Position numbers and translations under genes: made by a program. Shown piece by piece: positions 1-6,641 of a stretch of 12,255 bases of DNA; the first letter of the stretch is position 1, and each line of letters begins with the position of its first letter. The notes under the pieces were generated by a model, which worked only from the letters and a program-made list of their open reading frames with translations, ran no database searches and was not told where the DNA came from. This stretch comes from Casp-actino8 sp001510455. GTDB taxonomy: Bacteria; Actinomycetota; Acidimicrobiia; Acidimicrobiales; Ilumatobacteraceae. Location of the stretch: assembly GCA_027592035.1 (NCBI GenBank), contig JAQCIK010000040.1:1-12255 (forward strand), given 5' to 3'.

Positions 1-125
1 AGCCTTGCGTGCCGGTGCCTTCTTGGCCACCTTCTTCTTCGGCGCCGCCTTCTTGGCGGCCTTCTTCGGGGCTGCCTTCTTGGCCGGAGCCTTCTTGGCG
101 ACCGGCTTGGCAGCCGGGGCCGAAC
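1..125 (-). repeat. Tandem coding repeats of the HU tail (KKAAPKK-like units)
   Basis: On the plus strand this stretch repeats cttcttggc and gccgccttcttgg blocks with small variations. These encode lysine-lysine-alanine/proline units of the HU C-terminal tail on the minus strand. Copy number in such tails usually varies between strains because the DNA is prone to slippage (general knowledge). The array continues past the left edge, so the total unit number cannot be given. Confidence 0.75.
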
Positions 126-429
126 GCTTGGTGTTCAACTTGGGGGCAGGAGCCGCTCCGAGCGCGATGTCCTTGAAGCCCTTGAGCGCCGTGATCTTGG
201 CGACGGTCTTGGCCTTCACGCGGATGGTCTCACCGGTCGCTGGGTTGCGAGCCATGCGCGCCGGGCGCTTGATCTTCGCGAACTTGGCGAAACCGGAAAT
301 GTTGACGATCTCGCCCTTCGCAACGGTGGCCAGGATGACGTCGATTGTTCCTTCGACCATCTTGGCTGCCGTCTTGTTGTCGACATCGGTGTGGAGTGCA
401 ACTGCTTGGATGAGTTCACGTTTCTTCAT
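1..429 (-). CDS. hupB: HU family DNA-binding protein with lysine-rich C-terminal tail (3' end beyond window)
   Basis: Nucleoid-associated protein that binds and bends DNA as a dimer. The frame from ATG at 429-427 (MKKRELIQAV) is open for 143 codons to the left edge, so the end of the gene is missing. Residues 1 to about 90 match the HU fold, including the beta-arm region RPARMARNPATGE and a following IRVKAKTVAKI strand. After about residue 95 the protein becomes a low-complexity tail of KKAPAKK/KKAAPKK units, as in mycobacterial HupB and Streptomyces HupS, where such tails add non-specific DNA contact and are acetylation targets (family knowledge). No Shine-Dalgarno is visible. A TATGTT hexamer lies 7 bases before the ATG, so translation may be leaderless. 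The family call is secure; hupB is used in the actinobacterial sense. Confidence 0.93.
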   Translation of the reverse strand, partial: MKKRELIQAVALHTDVDNKTAAKMVEGTIDVILATVAKGEIVNISGFAKFAKIKRPARMARNPATGETIRVKAKTVAKITALKGFKDIALGAAPAPKLNTKRSAPAAKPVAKKAPAKKAAPKKAAKKAAPKKKVAKKAPARKA

Positions 430-436
430 GGGGCGA

Positions 437-442
437 AACATA
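437..442 (-). promoter_or_regulatory. Putative -10 element (TATGTT) of the HU gene, leaderless arrangement
   Basis: Read on the minus strand, TATGTT fits TANNNT and ends 7 bases before the ATG at 429. That is the usual distance from a -10 to the transcription start, so the mRNA may begin at the start codon. No convincing -35 was found. The call rests on a short motif plus its spacing, and on the same arrangement recurring at other genes in this window. Confidence 0.4.
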
Positions 443-473
443 GTTCTGGGTCAGGGGCAGGTGGTGGATACCC

Positions 474-510
474 CGGCCGTTCGAGCCTATTTTTTCGGGC
501 TTTTCGGCCG
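474..510. terminator. Imperfect inverted repeat between the two leftmost genes
   Basis: CGGCCG (474-479) with AGCC (484-487) is mirrored by GGCT (498-501) with CGGCCG (505-510), around a loop containing six Ts on the plus strand. It starts 25 bases after the stop of the upstream minus-strand gene and ends 32 bases before the putative HU promoter, where a terminator would be expected. There is no T-run after the stem on the minus strand, so it is not a canonical intrinsic terminator. It could also be an operator for the HU gene. Confidence 0.3.
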
Positions 511-534
511 TGCCGTCGGGCACCCGGAATCCGG

Positions 535-975
535 TCACCAATGGCGGACCCACGGGTCGTCGGAGGCGAACCCCCATCGGTGGTACTGCTCGAACCAGTC
601 CCGGGCGAGCGACAGGATCTGATTCTCGGTGAGCGCGTTCAGGTCGCTGTCGACGTTGCCCACCACCTTGGCGGCGATCTCGGGACGTCGATGCTCGAGG
701 TGTGCGTGGAAGCGATCCTTGAAGTCGGCCTTTCCCTCGCCGTGTCCGACGAGAAGGATCTCGGTTGCATCGGCGATCTTGTCGGCCACCTCTTCGAAGA
801 ATCGAGGATCGTCGTGGTCGACGTCGTGCCCTCGATGCTTCTGGGCCCGTCGAGTTCGCTGGTGCTGACCTTCTTCGCTCGGTCGATCGAGACGTTTCGG
901 ATCGGTTCCCTTGTCGAGTCCACGGCGCCACACGCGCGCTTCGTCTCTCGTGATCGCCACCACCATCACTGTCAT
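535..975 (-). CDS. Stand-alone eRF1 domain-3-like protein ('translational machinery protein'/baeRF-related)
   Basis: A 146-residue protein. It opens with a short strand, VMVVAITRDEARVWRRG, has a basic, His-rich linker at about residues 35-52, then a Rossmann-like segment FFEEVADKIADATEILLVGHGEGKAD, a helix FKDRFHAHLE, and a closing segment KVVGNVDSDLNALTENQILSLARDWF. This order matches the small bacterial proteins annotated 'translational machinery protein' or host attachment protein, which resemble the L7Ae-like third domain of archaeo-eukaryotic release factor 1. The larger relatives (baeRF, Balon) act at the ribosome; a role for the single-domain version is inferred. Start is ATG at 975-973; Met4 is an alternative. 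A TACGTT hexamer lies 6 bases upstream and no SD is seen. It is transcribed toward the HU gene, about 105 bases away. Confidence 0.7.
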   Translation of the reverse strand: MTVMVVAITRDEARVWRRGLDKGTDPKRLDRPSEEGQHQRTRRAQKHRGHDVDHDDPRFFEEVADKIADATEILLVGHGEGKADFKDRFHAHLEHRRPEIAAKVVGNVDSDLNALTENQILSLARDWFEQYHRWGFASDDPWVRHW

Positions 976-981
976 TCGTTC

Positions 982-987
982 AACGTA
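982..987 (-). promoter_or_regulatory. Putative -10 element (TACGTT), leaderless arrangement
   Basis: TACGTT on the minus strand ends 6 bases before the ATG at 975 of the eRF1 domain-3-like gene. The spacing is that of a leaderless transcript. There is no recognisable SD between it and the start codon. Confidence 0.42.
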
Positions 988-1110
988 TGGCGACGAACTG
1001 CCGACGCAACACGACGTCTCTCCTGATCGTTGCTCCGATGACGGAGAGTGACCGTTTCGGCCGTGTCACGCAGGGACACCGATCCGAAGAAGGGCACATG
1101 CGTCGTGAGA

Positions 1111-1116
1111 TACGGT
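1111..1116 (+). promoter_or_regulatory. Possible -10 element (TACGGT) of the TPP-enzyme gene
   Basis: TACGGT fits TANNNT. A transcript starting about 7 bases later would carry a short leader containing the GGGAGG Shine-Dalgarno at 1134-1139. No -35 was identified, so this is weak. The rest of the 976-1144 interval between the divergent genes shows no other structure I can name. Confidence 0.28.
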
Positions 1117-1144
1117 CGCATCGTTCGAACGTCGGGAGGTGGCC

Positions 1145-2698
1145 GTGAACGGAGCCGAGAGTCTGTTGCGCACTCTGGTGGCATCGGGGGTCGAGACGTG
1201 TTTCGCCAACCCGGGAACATCCGAGATGCATTTCGTGACTTCTCTCGATCGAGCACCGGGTATGCGCGCCGTGCTGGGTCTCTTCGAAGGTGTCGTGACC
1301 GGAATGGCCGATGGCTACGGACGTATGGCCGAGAAACCGGCCGTGACTCTGCTTCACCTCGGTCCGGGTCTCGCCAACGGCCTTGCGAATCTTCACAACG
1401 CGCGTCGTGCGGCGACGCCGATCGTCAACGTGGTCGGTGATCACGCCACTACCCATGCGCAGTACGACGCGCCGTTGGCGTCCGACATCGCCGGTTTCGC
1501 GCGGCCGGTGTCGTCGTGGGTGCACGCGTCATCGAGTGCACTGACGGTCGGGTCCGACGCGGCTCGGGCCGTGCAGGCGGCTCGTCAGGCACCTGGTGGG
1601 GTGGCCACTTTGATCCTGCCGGCCGATGTGGCGTGGAACGAGGGGAGTGCACCGGCGCCGGCTCTACCCGTGCTCGCTCCCGCACCGGTTTCCGAGCCCG
1701 TGGTCGACGACGTGATCCGACTCCTGCGCTACAAGAGCGGTGAGTCGACGGCGTTGCTTCTTCGCGGCGCTTCTCTTCGGGGTCGGGGCCTTGAGGCGGC
1801 CGGCCGTATTGCCGCATTCACCGGGGCTCGACTTCTCTGCGACACCTTCGCTCCGCGTCTCGAGCGAGGAGCCGGACGGGTGGCCGTCGAACGACTTCCC
1901 TACTTCGCCGAGCAGATCGTCGAGACGTTGTCGACGGTCGACACCTTGATTCTCGTCGGGAGCAAACCACCGGTGTCGTTCTTCGCCTATCCCGACAAGC
2001 CGAGTTGGTGCTCGGCACCCGGAACCCACATCGTGCATCTGGCTCACCCTCATGAAGACGGTGTCGGCGCCCTCGAAGCCGTGGCGTCGGCTTTCTCGTC
2101 CTCACCGAGACGAATCGAACTCGCCCGACCCGACGAGCCCGACGGTCGACTCGATCAGTTCTCGATCGGTGCCGTGGTGGCCCGCCATCTTCCCGAGAAC
2201 GCGATCGTGTCCGATGAAGCGGCCACCAACGGACTCGGCATCGGGTTGGCGTTGGCGGCGGCGCAGCCACACGACCATCTGTCTCTCACCGGCGGTTCGA
2301 TCGGACAGGGTCTGCCCCTTGCGGGAGGCGCGGCCGTGGCTTGTCCCGATCGCAAGGTCGTGTGTCTGCACGGTGACGGTGGCGCGATGTACACGGTGCA
2401 GTCGCTCTGGACTCAGGCGCGCGAGAACCTCGACGTGACGACGGTGATCTTCTCGAATCGCGCCTACGCCATTCTCCAGGTCGAGATGAGTCGCACCGGT
2501 GCCAAGAACCTCATGGCCGAGGGCGATCGACAGGCACTCGACATGTTCGATCTGTCCCGACCCGATCTCGACTGGGTCAAGATCGCCGAAGGGATGGGCG
2601 TCGAGGCGATTCGGGTGTCGACGGTCCGCGAATTCTCCGACGCTTTCTCGTCAGCGATGAGCCAGCGTGGACCGCGCCTCATCGAAGCGGTGGTGTGA
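1145..2698 (+). CDS. Acetolactate synthase large-subunit-like thiamine diphosphate enzyme (IlvX type)
   Basis: A cytoplasmic ThDP-dependent enzyme of 517 residues with the three-domain POX/AHAS layout. The N-terminal PYR domain holds FANPGTSEMHF (about 20-30) and the cofactor-activating glutamate in LFEGV (Glu48). The C-terminal PP domain has the ThDP/Mg motif GDG (410-412) followed by Asn438. The opening and the SPVSFFAYP segment closely resemble, from memory, mycobacterial IlvX (Rv3509c), called a probable acetohydroxyacid synthase without proven activity; a decarboxylase or lyase on another 2-keto acid is equally possible. No regulatory subunit or other branched-chain gene is nearby, which argues against its being the main biosynthetic AHAS. 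I chose GTG at 1145 because GGGAGG (1134-1139) lies 5 bases upstream; the in-frame GTG at 1139 overlaps that SD. It stands alone on its strand. Confidence 0.88.
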   Translation: MNGAESLLRTLVASGVETCFANPGTSEMHFVTSLDRAPGMRAVLGLFEGVVTGMADGYGRMAEKPAVTLLHLGPGLANGLANLHNARRAATPIVNVVGDHATTHAQYDAPLASDIAGFARPVSSWVHASSSALTVGSDAARAVQAARQAPGGVATLILPADVAWNEGSAPAPALPVLAPAPVSEPVVDDVIRLLRYKSGESTALLLRGASLRGRGLEAAGRIAAFTGARLLCDTFAPRLERGAGRVAVERLPYFAEQIVETLSTVDTLILVGSKPPVSFFAYPDKPSWCSAPGTHIVHLAHPHEDGVGALEAVASAFSSSPRRIELARPDEPDGRLDQFSIGAVVARHLPENAIVSDEAATNGLGIGLALAAAQPHDHLSLTGGSIGQGLPLAGGAAVACPDRKVVCLHGDGGAMYTVQSLWTQARENLDVTTVIFSNRAYAILQVEMSRTGAKNLMAEGDRQALDMFDLSRPDLDWVKIAEGMGVEAIRVSTVREFSDAFSSAMSQRGPRLIEAVV

Positions 2699-2704
2699 AC
2701 TGCC

Positions 2705-3148
2705 TCACCCGAGGTGCGAGACCAACTCTTTCAGCCACGAGGGCAGTCGAACGGGACGGCCGTGCTGGTTCACGCATCCGTGCACCGTACGGGCCGTCGA
2801 CCGAAGTGAACTCGAGGTCGACGGATCACCGACCGTCAGCAGATAGTCGATCGTGAAAGTGGCACGAGTGGCCGATGACAGTGTGAGGTGCACAGTCACC
2901 ACATCGTCGAAATGGAGCGGTTGGCGATAGGCCACGTGAGCCTCCAGAACCGCGTAATCGACACCGTCGGCCCGCTCGGCGTCGTAGGGGTGGCCGATCG
3001 AACGCAGATACTCGACCCGCGCCTCCTCGAGATAGGGCAGGTAGCGGCTGTGGTGGACGATGCCCATGGCATCGGTTTCGGCGAAGCGCACCCGGATGTC
3101 GTGCCGGAAGACGAAATCGCCGGGATGGGTGGAAATGTCCCGAGTCAC
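2705..3148 (-). CDS. Hotdog-fold acyl-CoA thioesterase (4HBT/YbgC-like)
   Basis: Predicted to hydrolyse acyl-CoA thioesters in the cytoplasm as an oligomeric hotdog enzyme. The family signature is clear: an opening strand (RHDIRVRFAETDAMGIVHHS) with the catalytic aspartate in ETDAMG (Asp26 counted from this start), then a hotdog helix RYLPYLEEARVEYLRS, and later strands YAVLEAHVAYRQPLHFDD and ATFTIDYLL. From the GTG at 3148 the protein is 147 residues, normal for the family. The frame is open to a GTG at 3214, but that start would leave only 20 bases to the divergent cold-shock gene and adds an unconserved proline-rich leader. No SD supports either choice, so the start is uncertain. The stop lies 6 bases from the end of the convergent TPP-enzyme gene. 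Confidence 0.85.
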   Translation of the reverse strand: MTRDISTHPGDFVFRHDIRVRFAETDAMGIVHHSRYLPYLEEARVEYLRSIGHPYDAERADGVDYAVLEAHVAYRQPLHFDDVVTVHLTLSSATRATFTIDYLLTVGDPSTSSSLRSTARTVHGCVNQHGRPVRLPSWLKELVSHLG

Positions 3149-3165
3149 GTCACGACGGTAGTACG

Positions 3166-3171
3166 AGCGTA
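3166..3171 (-). promoter_or_regulatory. Possible -10 element (TACGCT) for the thioesterase gene
   Basis: TACGCT on the minus strand fits TANNNT and ends 17 bases before the proposed GTG start at 3148. It lies within an 8-base tandem duplication (gtacgagc gtacgaag, 3161-3176). Weak on its own; it supports the shorter thioesterase start because it falls inside the longer reading. Confidence 0.25.
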
Positions 3172-3191
3172 CGAAGTGCAGTTCGGTGCCG

Positions 3192-3197
3192 TAGGGT
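3192..3197 (+). promoter_or_regulatory. Putative -10 element (TAGGGT) of the cold-shock gene
   Basis: TAGGGT is a good actinobacterial -10 match and lies 37 bases before the ATG at 3235, giving a leader of about 30 bases. This is much shorter than the long thermosensing leader of E. coli cspA. No -35 is evident. Confidence 0.38.
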
Positions 3198-3234
3198 GGG
3201 GGAGTCGGGCACACCGCTCGGCGTTTTCAGAGAA

Positions 3235-3447
3235 ATGAGTACCGCCGTGGCCATCGGCACAGTGAAGTTCTTCAATGCAGAAAAGGGATACGGGTTCATC
3301 TCCCGTGAAGACGGACCCGACGTGTTCGTCCACTTCTCACAGATCCAGTCGCAGGGTTACAAGACCCTGAACGAAGGTCAGCAGGTCGAGTTCGAAGTCG
3401 GACCCGGCCGCAAGGGCGACGAAGCCCGCGACGTTCGTCCCCTCTGA
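3235..3447 (+). CDS. Cold-shock domain protein (CspA family)
   Basis: A single OB-fold cold-shock domain of 70 residues that binds single-stranded RNA or DNA and acts as an RNA chaperone. The diagnostic segments are complete: GTVKFFNAEKGYGFI with RNP1 KGYGFI (17-22) and RNP2 VFVHF (30-34), followed by the Q-G-Y-K-T-L-x-E-G-Q-x-V-x-F strand pattern. I start at ATG 3235 (MSTAVAIGTVKFF). The frame extends back to a GTG at 3196, but those residues match nothing in the family, and the TAGGGT hexamer overlaps that point. A shorter start at GTG 3247 would also give a normal Csp. It is divergent from the thioesterase and convergent with the YbaK gene 12 bases away, so probably monocistronic. Confidence 0.95.
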   Translation: MSTAVAIGTVKFFNAEKGYGFISREDGPDVFVHFSQIQSQGYKTLNEGQQVEFEVGPGRKGDEARDVRPL

Positions 3448-3459
3448 GTTCTCCGCCGC

Positions 3460-3960
3460 TCAGGCCGCGATCTCGGCGACCATCGCCGTGAGTGCTCCGA
3501 CCAATTCAGTCGGAGCGATCTCCACGTCGACACCCCGTCGCCCACCCGAGACGAAGATCGTCTCGTGCAGCGAACTCGAGACGTCGATCACCGTCGGGAG
3601 CTTTTTGCGTTGTCCGAAGGGGCTGATTCCACCGACGACGTAACCCGTGAGTCGTTCGGCGTCGCGGGGATCGAGCATGTCGACCCTCTTGGCTCCGAGA
3701 GCGAGAGCCAGTGCTTTCAGCGACAGTTGTTTCGACACCGGCACGATGCCGACGGCCTGGGTCGCCCGGCCTCCGTGCACGGTGACGAGCAGGGTCTTGA
3801 ACACGCGATCGGGCTCGACACCGAGGGCGTGTGCGGCCGCCAAGCCGTATCCGAGTGCTTGTCCGGAGTCGGACACCTCGCCGGTTTCGGCAAAACGGTG
3901 TACCTGATGAGCGATACCGGCGCGCTCGAGTGCGACCAGTGCTGGCGTTGCGCCTTTCAT
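3460..3960 (-). CDS. ybaK: YbaK/EbsC-type Cys-tRNA(Pro) deacylase
   Basis: An editing enzyme of the INS/YbaK superfamily that hydrolyses Cys-tRNA(Pro) made in error by prolyl-tRNA synthetase. From ATG 3960 (MKGATPALVALERAGI) the product has 166 residues, typical of the family. Visible signatures are the catalytic lysine region RVFKTLLV (Lys55), VPVSKQLSLKALALALGAKRVDML, and the loop GGISPFGQRKK (110-120), the GG-SP-G-KK element specific to YbaK rather than ProX. The frame stays open upstream to 4074, but that extension overlaps the divergent helD promoter and coding region and is unlike the family. A TAGCGT hexamer (4003-3998) lies 37 bases upstream. Substrate is assigned by family and not tested here. 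Confidence 0.92.
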   Translation of the reverse strand: MKGATPALVALERAGIAHQVHRFAETGEVSDSGQALGYGLAAAHALGVEPDRVFKTLLVTVHGGRATQAVGIVPVSKQLSLKALALALGAKRVDMLDPRDAERLTGYVVGGISPFGQRKKLPTVIDVSSSLHETIFVSGGRRGVDVEIAPTELVGALTAMVAEIAA

Positions 3961-3997
3961 ACCGTCATCGCTCGATCCGGGCCGTGCACGAGTACCG

Positions 3998-4007
3998 ACG
4001 CTAGAGT
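3998..4007. promoter_or_regulatory. Overlapping divergent -10 elements between ybaK and helD
   Basis: The decamer acgctagagt carries TAGAGT on the plus strand (4002-4007, 23 bases before the helD ATG) and TAGCGT on the minus strand (4003-3998, 37 bases before the ybaK ATG). The two hexamers share the TA core, the geometry described for symmetrical bidirectional promoters. Neither side has a good -35. The motif is seen; promoter activity is inferred. Confidence 0.4.
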
Positions 4008-4030
4008 TCACCAACCCCCTCACGGCATCT

Positions 4031-6205
4031 ATGACGGCGCAACACCCCGATTTCGACGACGAGCAGGCATACATCTCTCACGCCTACGCGTGCCTGGAAC
4101 GCAGTCGTGCGGACGCCTGGAAGGTCAGGGACCTCACCGAGGCGGGAGTGGGCGGGACCTTCCAGAATCGGTTCGAGCGCAACGCCATCGACGAGCAATT
4201 GGTGCGCCGATTGACCGATCTCGATCTCGGTGACGCGGCGCTGGTGTTCGGGCGAATCGATCGGACCGTCACGGCGCCCGCTGGTGATCCGACGGACGAG
4301 ATCGAGAGTTTCCACATCGGGCGGTTGGCGGTGGCCGACGAGAATCGAGATCCGGTGGTCGTCGACTGGCGGGCACCGGTCGCCGAGCCGTTCTACCGAG
4401 CGACCGGTCGGCAGCCGATGGGACTGGCCCGACGTCGGCACTTCGTGGTCGACGGCGCCACGCTCCTCGGTATCGAGGACGAACTCTTCGGTGAGGGGCA
4501 TCTCGGGATCGGTCACGACGACGGTCTGGGCGACGGGGTCGACGGCGGTCTCGTCCACTCGAGTGGTCTGCGGGGGTACAGCACGCTCATGGCGTCGATC
4601 GAGCGTGGTCGGACCGGTCAGTTGGGTGACATCGTCGCCACCATCCAGTCCGAGCAGGACGAGATCATTCGTTCACCGCAGGCCGGGGTTCTCGTGGTGC
4701 AGGGTGGTCCCGGCACCGGCAAGACCGTGGTCGCCCTGCATCGTGCGGCCTACCTGCTCTACACCAACCGTTTCCCGTTGGAGGATCAGGGCGTTCTCGT
4801 GATCGGTCCGAATCGCGTCTTCCTCCGTTACATCGAGCGTGTACTGCCATCCCTCGGCGAGGCGGGAGTCGAACAAGTCGTGTTGGCCGATCTCGTCGAC
4901 GGTGTGGCCGTGGGGTACGACGTCCGGGAGTCTCCGGTCGCGGCGCGGGTCAAAGGTGACGTTCGCATGATCGACGTGATCGATCGGGCCGTCCTCGATC
5001 GTGAACGTCCTCTTCGTGACGACCTCGTTCTTCCGTTCCGGACGGGTTACGTCCGTCTCACCGCTACCGAGTCCGAACGGATCGTGAAGGCGGCTCGTCG
5101 AAGGTTCCGTCGTCACAACGCCGGTCGCAAATGGGTCGAGACCGAGGTCTGGACGTCGATGGCGGCCACGTGGCGTGAGGGTGGTGCGGGTCCGGGTGAA
5201 CTTCGTGAGGCGTTACGAGGCACCGACGAGATGCGCATGGCCTTCGAGCGCATGTGGCCCTACCTCACTCCAGCTCAGCTGTTGCACGACCTCTTCGGAT
5301 CACGGGCGCTTCTCCGATCGGCGGGGCAGAAGTATCTGTCGGCCGACGAAGTCGATGCCCTGTATCGAGAACGCGCCTCCGACCTCGAGTCGGTGCGATG
5401 GAGCGAATCCGACGTCGCGTTGCTCGACGAGGCTTTCGTCGTTCTTGGTCCGCGACCGCGTAAGAACGGCAAGATCGACGAGAGCGACGAGATCCGGACC
5501 TACGGCCACATCGTGATCGACGAAGTTCAGGATCTCACCCCTATGCAGTTACGGATGGCGGCGCGACGTTCGTTGTCGGGTTCGATGACCATCGTCGGCG
5601 ACATCGCCCAAGCCACCGGAGCCCACGCGCCATCTTCCTGGGACGACGTGTTGGCTCATCTTCCTCAGCCACGTTCGGGCCGTAACGAACTCAACCGAGT
5701 CATCGGACTGTCGGTCGGATACCGAATTCCGGGCCAGATCATGGAACTGGCGAATCGCGTCATGGCGGTCGCCACTCCCGGACTACGGGCTCCGTCGGCG
5801 GTGCGTCTCGGTCCGGCCCCACCGAATGTCGTGTCAGCCGCTCCGAGCACATTGCTCGATCACACGATCGACGAGGTTCTCGCTCTCGTCGGCGCCGTCG
5901 ACGGCGGAAACGTCGCTGTGGTCACGCCGAACGACATGGCCGATGTCGTGTCCGACGCGCTGTCGTCCCGCGGTGTCGAGCACGGTCGAGCGAACCGATC
6001 GGCTCTCGACAGTGGCGTCACGGTGGTTCCGGTCGGCCTCGTGAAGGGTCTCGAACTCGACGCCGTGGTCGTGGTCGAACCGTCACGCATCGTCGACGGA
6101 GAGCCACAGGGAATGCGTTCTCTTTATGTGGCTCTCACCCGCTCGACGCAACGACTCTCGATCGTCCACTCCGACGAATTGCCGGCGCCTCTTCGCACGG
6201 AGTGA
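4031..6205 (+). CDS. helD: HelD-like superfamily 1 helicase/RNA polymerase-recycling factor (class II)
   Basis: A UvrD/Rep-type ATPase that in Bacillus and mycobacteria binds RNA polymerase, enters its channels and frees stalled or DNA-bound enzyme (family knowledge). The 724-residue protein has an N-terminal helical part (DDEQAYISHAYACLERSR onward) where HelD has its secondary-channel coiled coil, then a conserved FHIGRLAVAD and VVDWRAPVAEPFYRATGRQP stretch typical of HelD. Helicase motifs follow: Walker A GGPGTGKT (225-232), Walker B VIDEVQD (Asp497-Asp501), motif III region GDIAQ, and a C-terminal LYVALTRSTQRL (698-709) containing the motif VI arginine. Length and organisation fit actinobacterial class II HelD, related to Streptomyces HelR, which protects RNA polymerase from rifampicin. 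No SD is visible. It converges on the lipoprotein gene with a 2-base gap. Confidence 0.92.
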   Translation: MTAQHPDFDDEQAYISHAYACLERSRADAWKVRDLTEAGVGGTFQNRFERNAIDEQLVRRLTDLDLGDAALVFGRIDRTVTAPAGDPTDEIESFHIGRLAVADENRDPVVVDWRAPVAEPFYRATGRQPMGLARRRHFVVDGATLLGIEDELFGEGHLGIGHDDGLGDGVDGGLVHSSGLRGYSTLMASIERGRTGQLGDIVATIQSEQDEIIRSPQAGVLVVQGGPGTGKTVVALHRAAYLLYTNRFPLEDQGVLVIGPNRVFLRYIERVLPSLGEAGVEQVVLADLVDGVAVGYDVRESPVAARVKGDVRMIDVIDRAVLDRERPLRDDLVLPFRTGYVRLTATESERIVKAARRRFRRHNAGRKWVETEVWTSMAATWREGGAGPGELREALRGTDEMRMAFERMWPYLTPAQLLHDLFGSRALLRSAGQKYLSADEVDALYRERASDLESVRWSESDVALLDEAFVVLGPRPRKNGKIDESDEIRTYGHIVIDEVQDLTPMQLRMAARRSLSGSMTIVGDIAQATGAHAPSSWDDVLAHLPQPRSGRNELNRVIGLSVGYRIPGQIMELANRVMAVATPGLRAPSAVRLGPAPPNVVSAAPSTLLDHTIDEVLALVGAVDGGNVAVVTPNDMADVVSDALSSRGVEHGRANRSALDSGVTVVPVGLVKGLELDAVVVVEPSRIVDGEPQGMRSLYVALTRSTQRLSIVHSDELPAPLRTE

Positions 6206-6207
6206 CG

Positions 6208-6636
6208 TCAGCCGTTGCGGTCGGCCAGATAATCGCTGACGACGTCGGCCACGAACTTGGCCGCTTTGTCGGCATCAGCCGGTCGACTTCGTTCGACCGC
6301 CAACCGGGCCAGGTCGAGTTGGCGCACGATCGCGTCGGCGGCATCGGGATCGTCGGCCACCACCTCGCGTTCGACGGCGGCCCACAAAGCTTCGATTTCG
6401 GCCAGTCGTGATCGCTTGTCGACGTCGCCTTGGTCGAAGCCGGCCGGAACCGGTCCGATGAGAAGAGAGAGACCCGACAGGCCGGTCACGAGTCGGGGTA
6501 GGAACTCGACAGCTGTTCCTTCGGGAAGAGTGGTCGTGGTGACGACGACAGTGGAGGTGGCCACGGTCTCGTCGTAGGTGGTGGTTCCGCACGCGGTGAT
6601 GACGAGGGTTGCGGCCACCAGGCCGATCGAGCGCAT
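6208..6636 (-). CDS. Small secreted lipoprotein, unknown function
   Basis: 142 residues beginning MRSIGLVAATLVITACG. A short basic start, hydrophobic core and lipobox ITAC with Cys16 indicate a type II signal peptide, so the mature protein should be lipid-anchored outside the membrane. Residues 17-40 are a Thr/Val-rich linker. The rest is predicted helical and charged (LAEIEALWAAVEREVVADD, AADAIVRQLDLARLAVERS, AAKFVADVVSDYLAD), suggesting a small helical bundle. I do not recognise the family. It lies 5 bases after the stop of the DtxR-type gene on the same strand, so the two are almost certainly cotranscribed. An upstream GTG at 6645, overlapping that stop as GTGA, would add three residues without disturbing the signal peptide. 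A metal-related role is suggested only by context. Confidence 0.8.
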   Translation of the reverse strand: MRSIGLVAATLVITACGTTTYDETVATSTVVVTTTTLPEGTAVEFLPRLVTGLSGLSLLIGPVPAGFDQGDVDKRSRLAEIEALWAAVEREVVADDPDAADAIVRQLDLARLAVERSRPADADKAAKFVADVVSDYLADRNG

Positions 6637-6641
6637 CCTGA

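Noticed and set aside
391..1026. A 211-codon plus-strand frame over the two leftmost genes
   Set aside because: It runs antisense to the eRF1 domain-3-like gene and across its promoter and the HU start; no family resemblance.
3196..3234. An N-terminal extension of the cold-shock protein from GTG 3196
   Set aside because: The added residues do not match the family, which normally begins a few residues before GTVKFF, and the region carries the putative TAGGGT promoter element.
3961..4074. An N-terminal extension of the YbaK protein from 4074
   Set aside because: It would overlap the first codons of helD on the other strand and the shared promoter decamer, and it makes the protein longer than the family.
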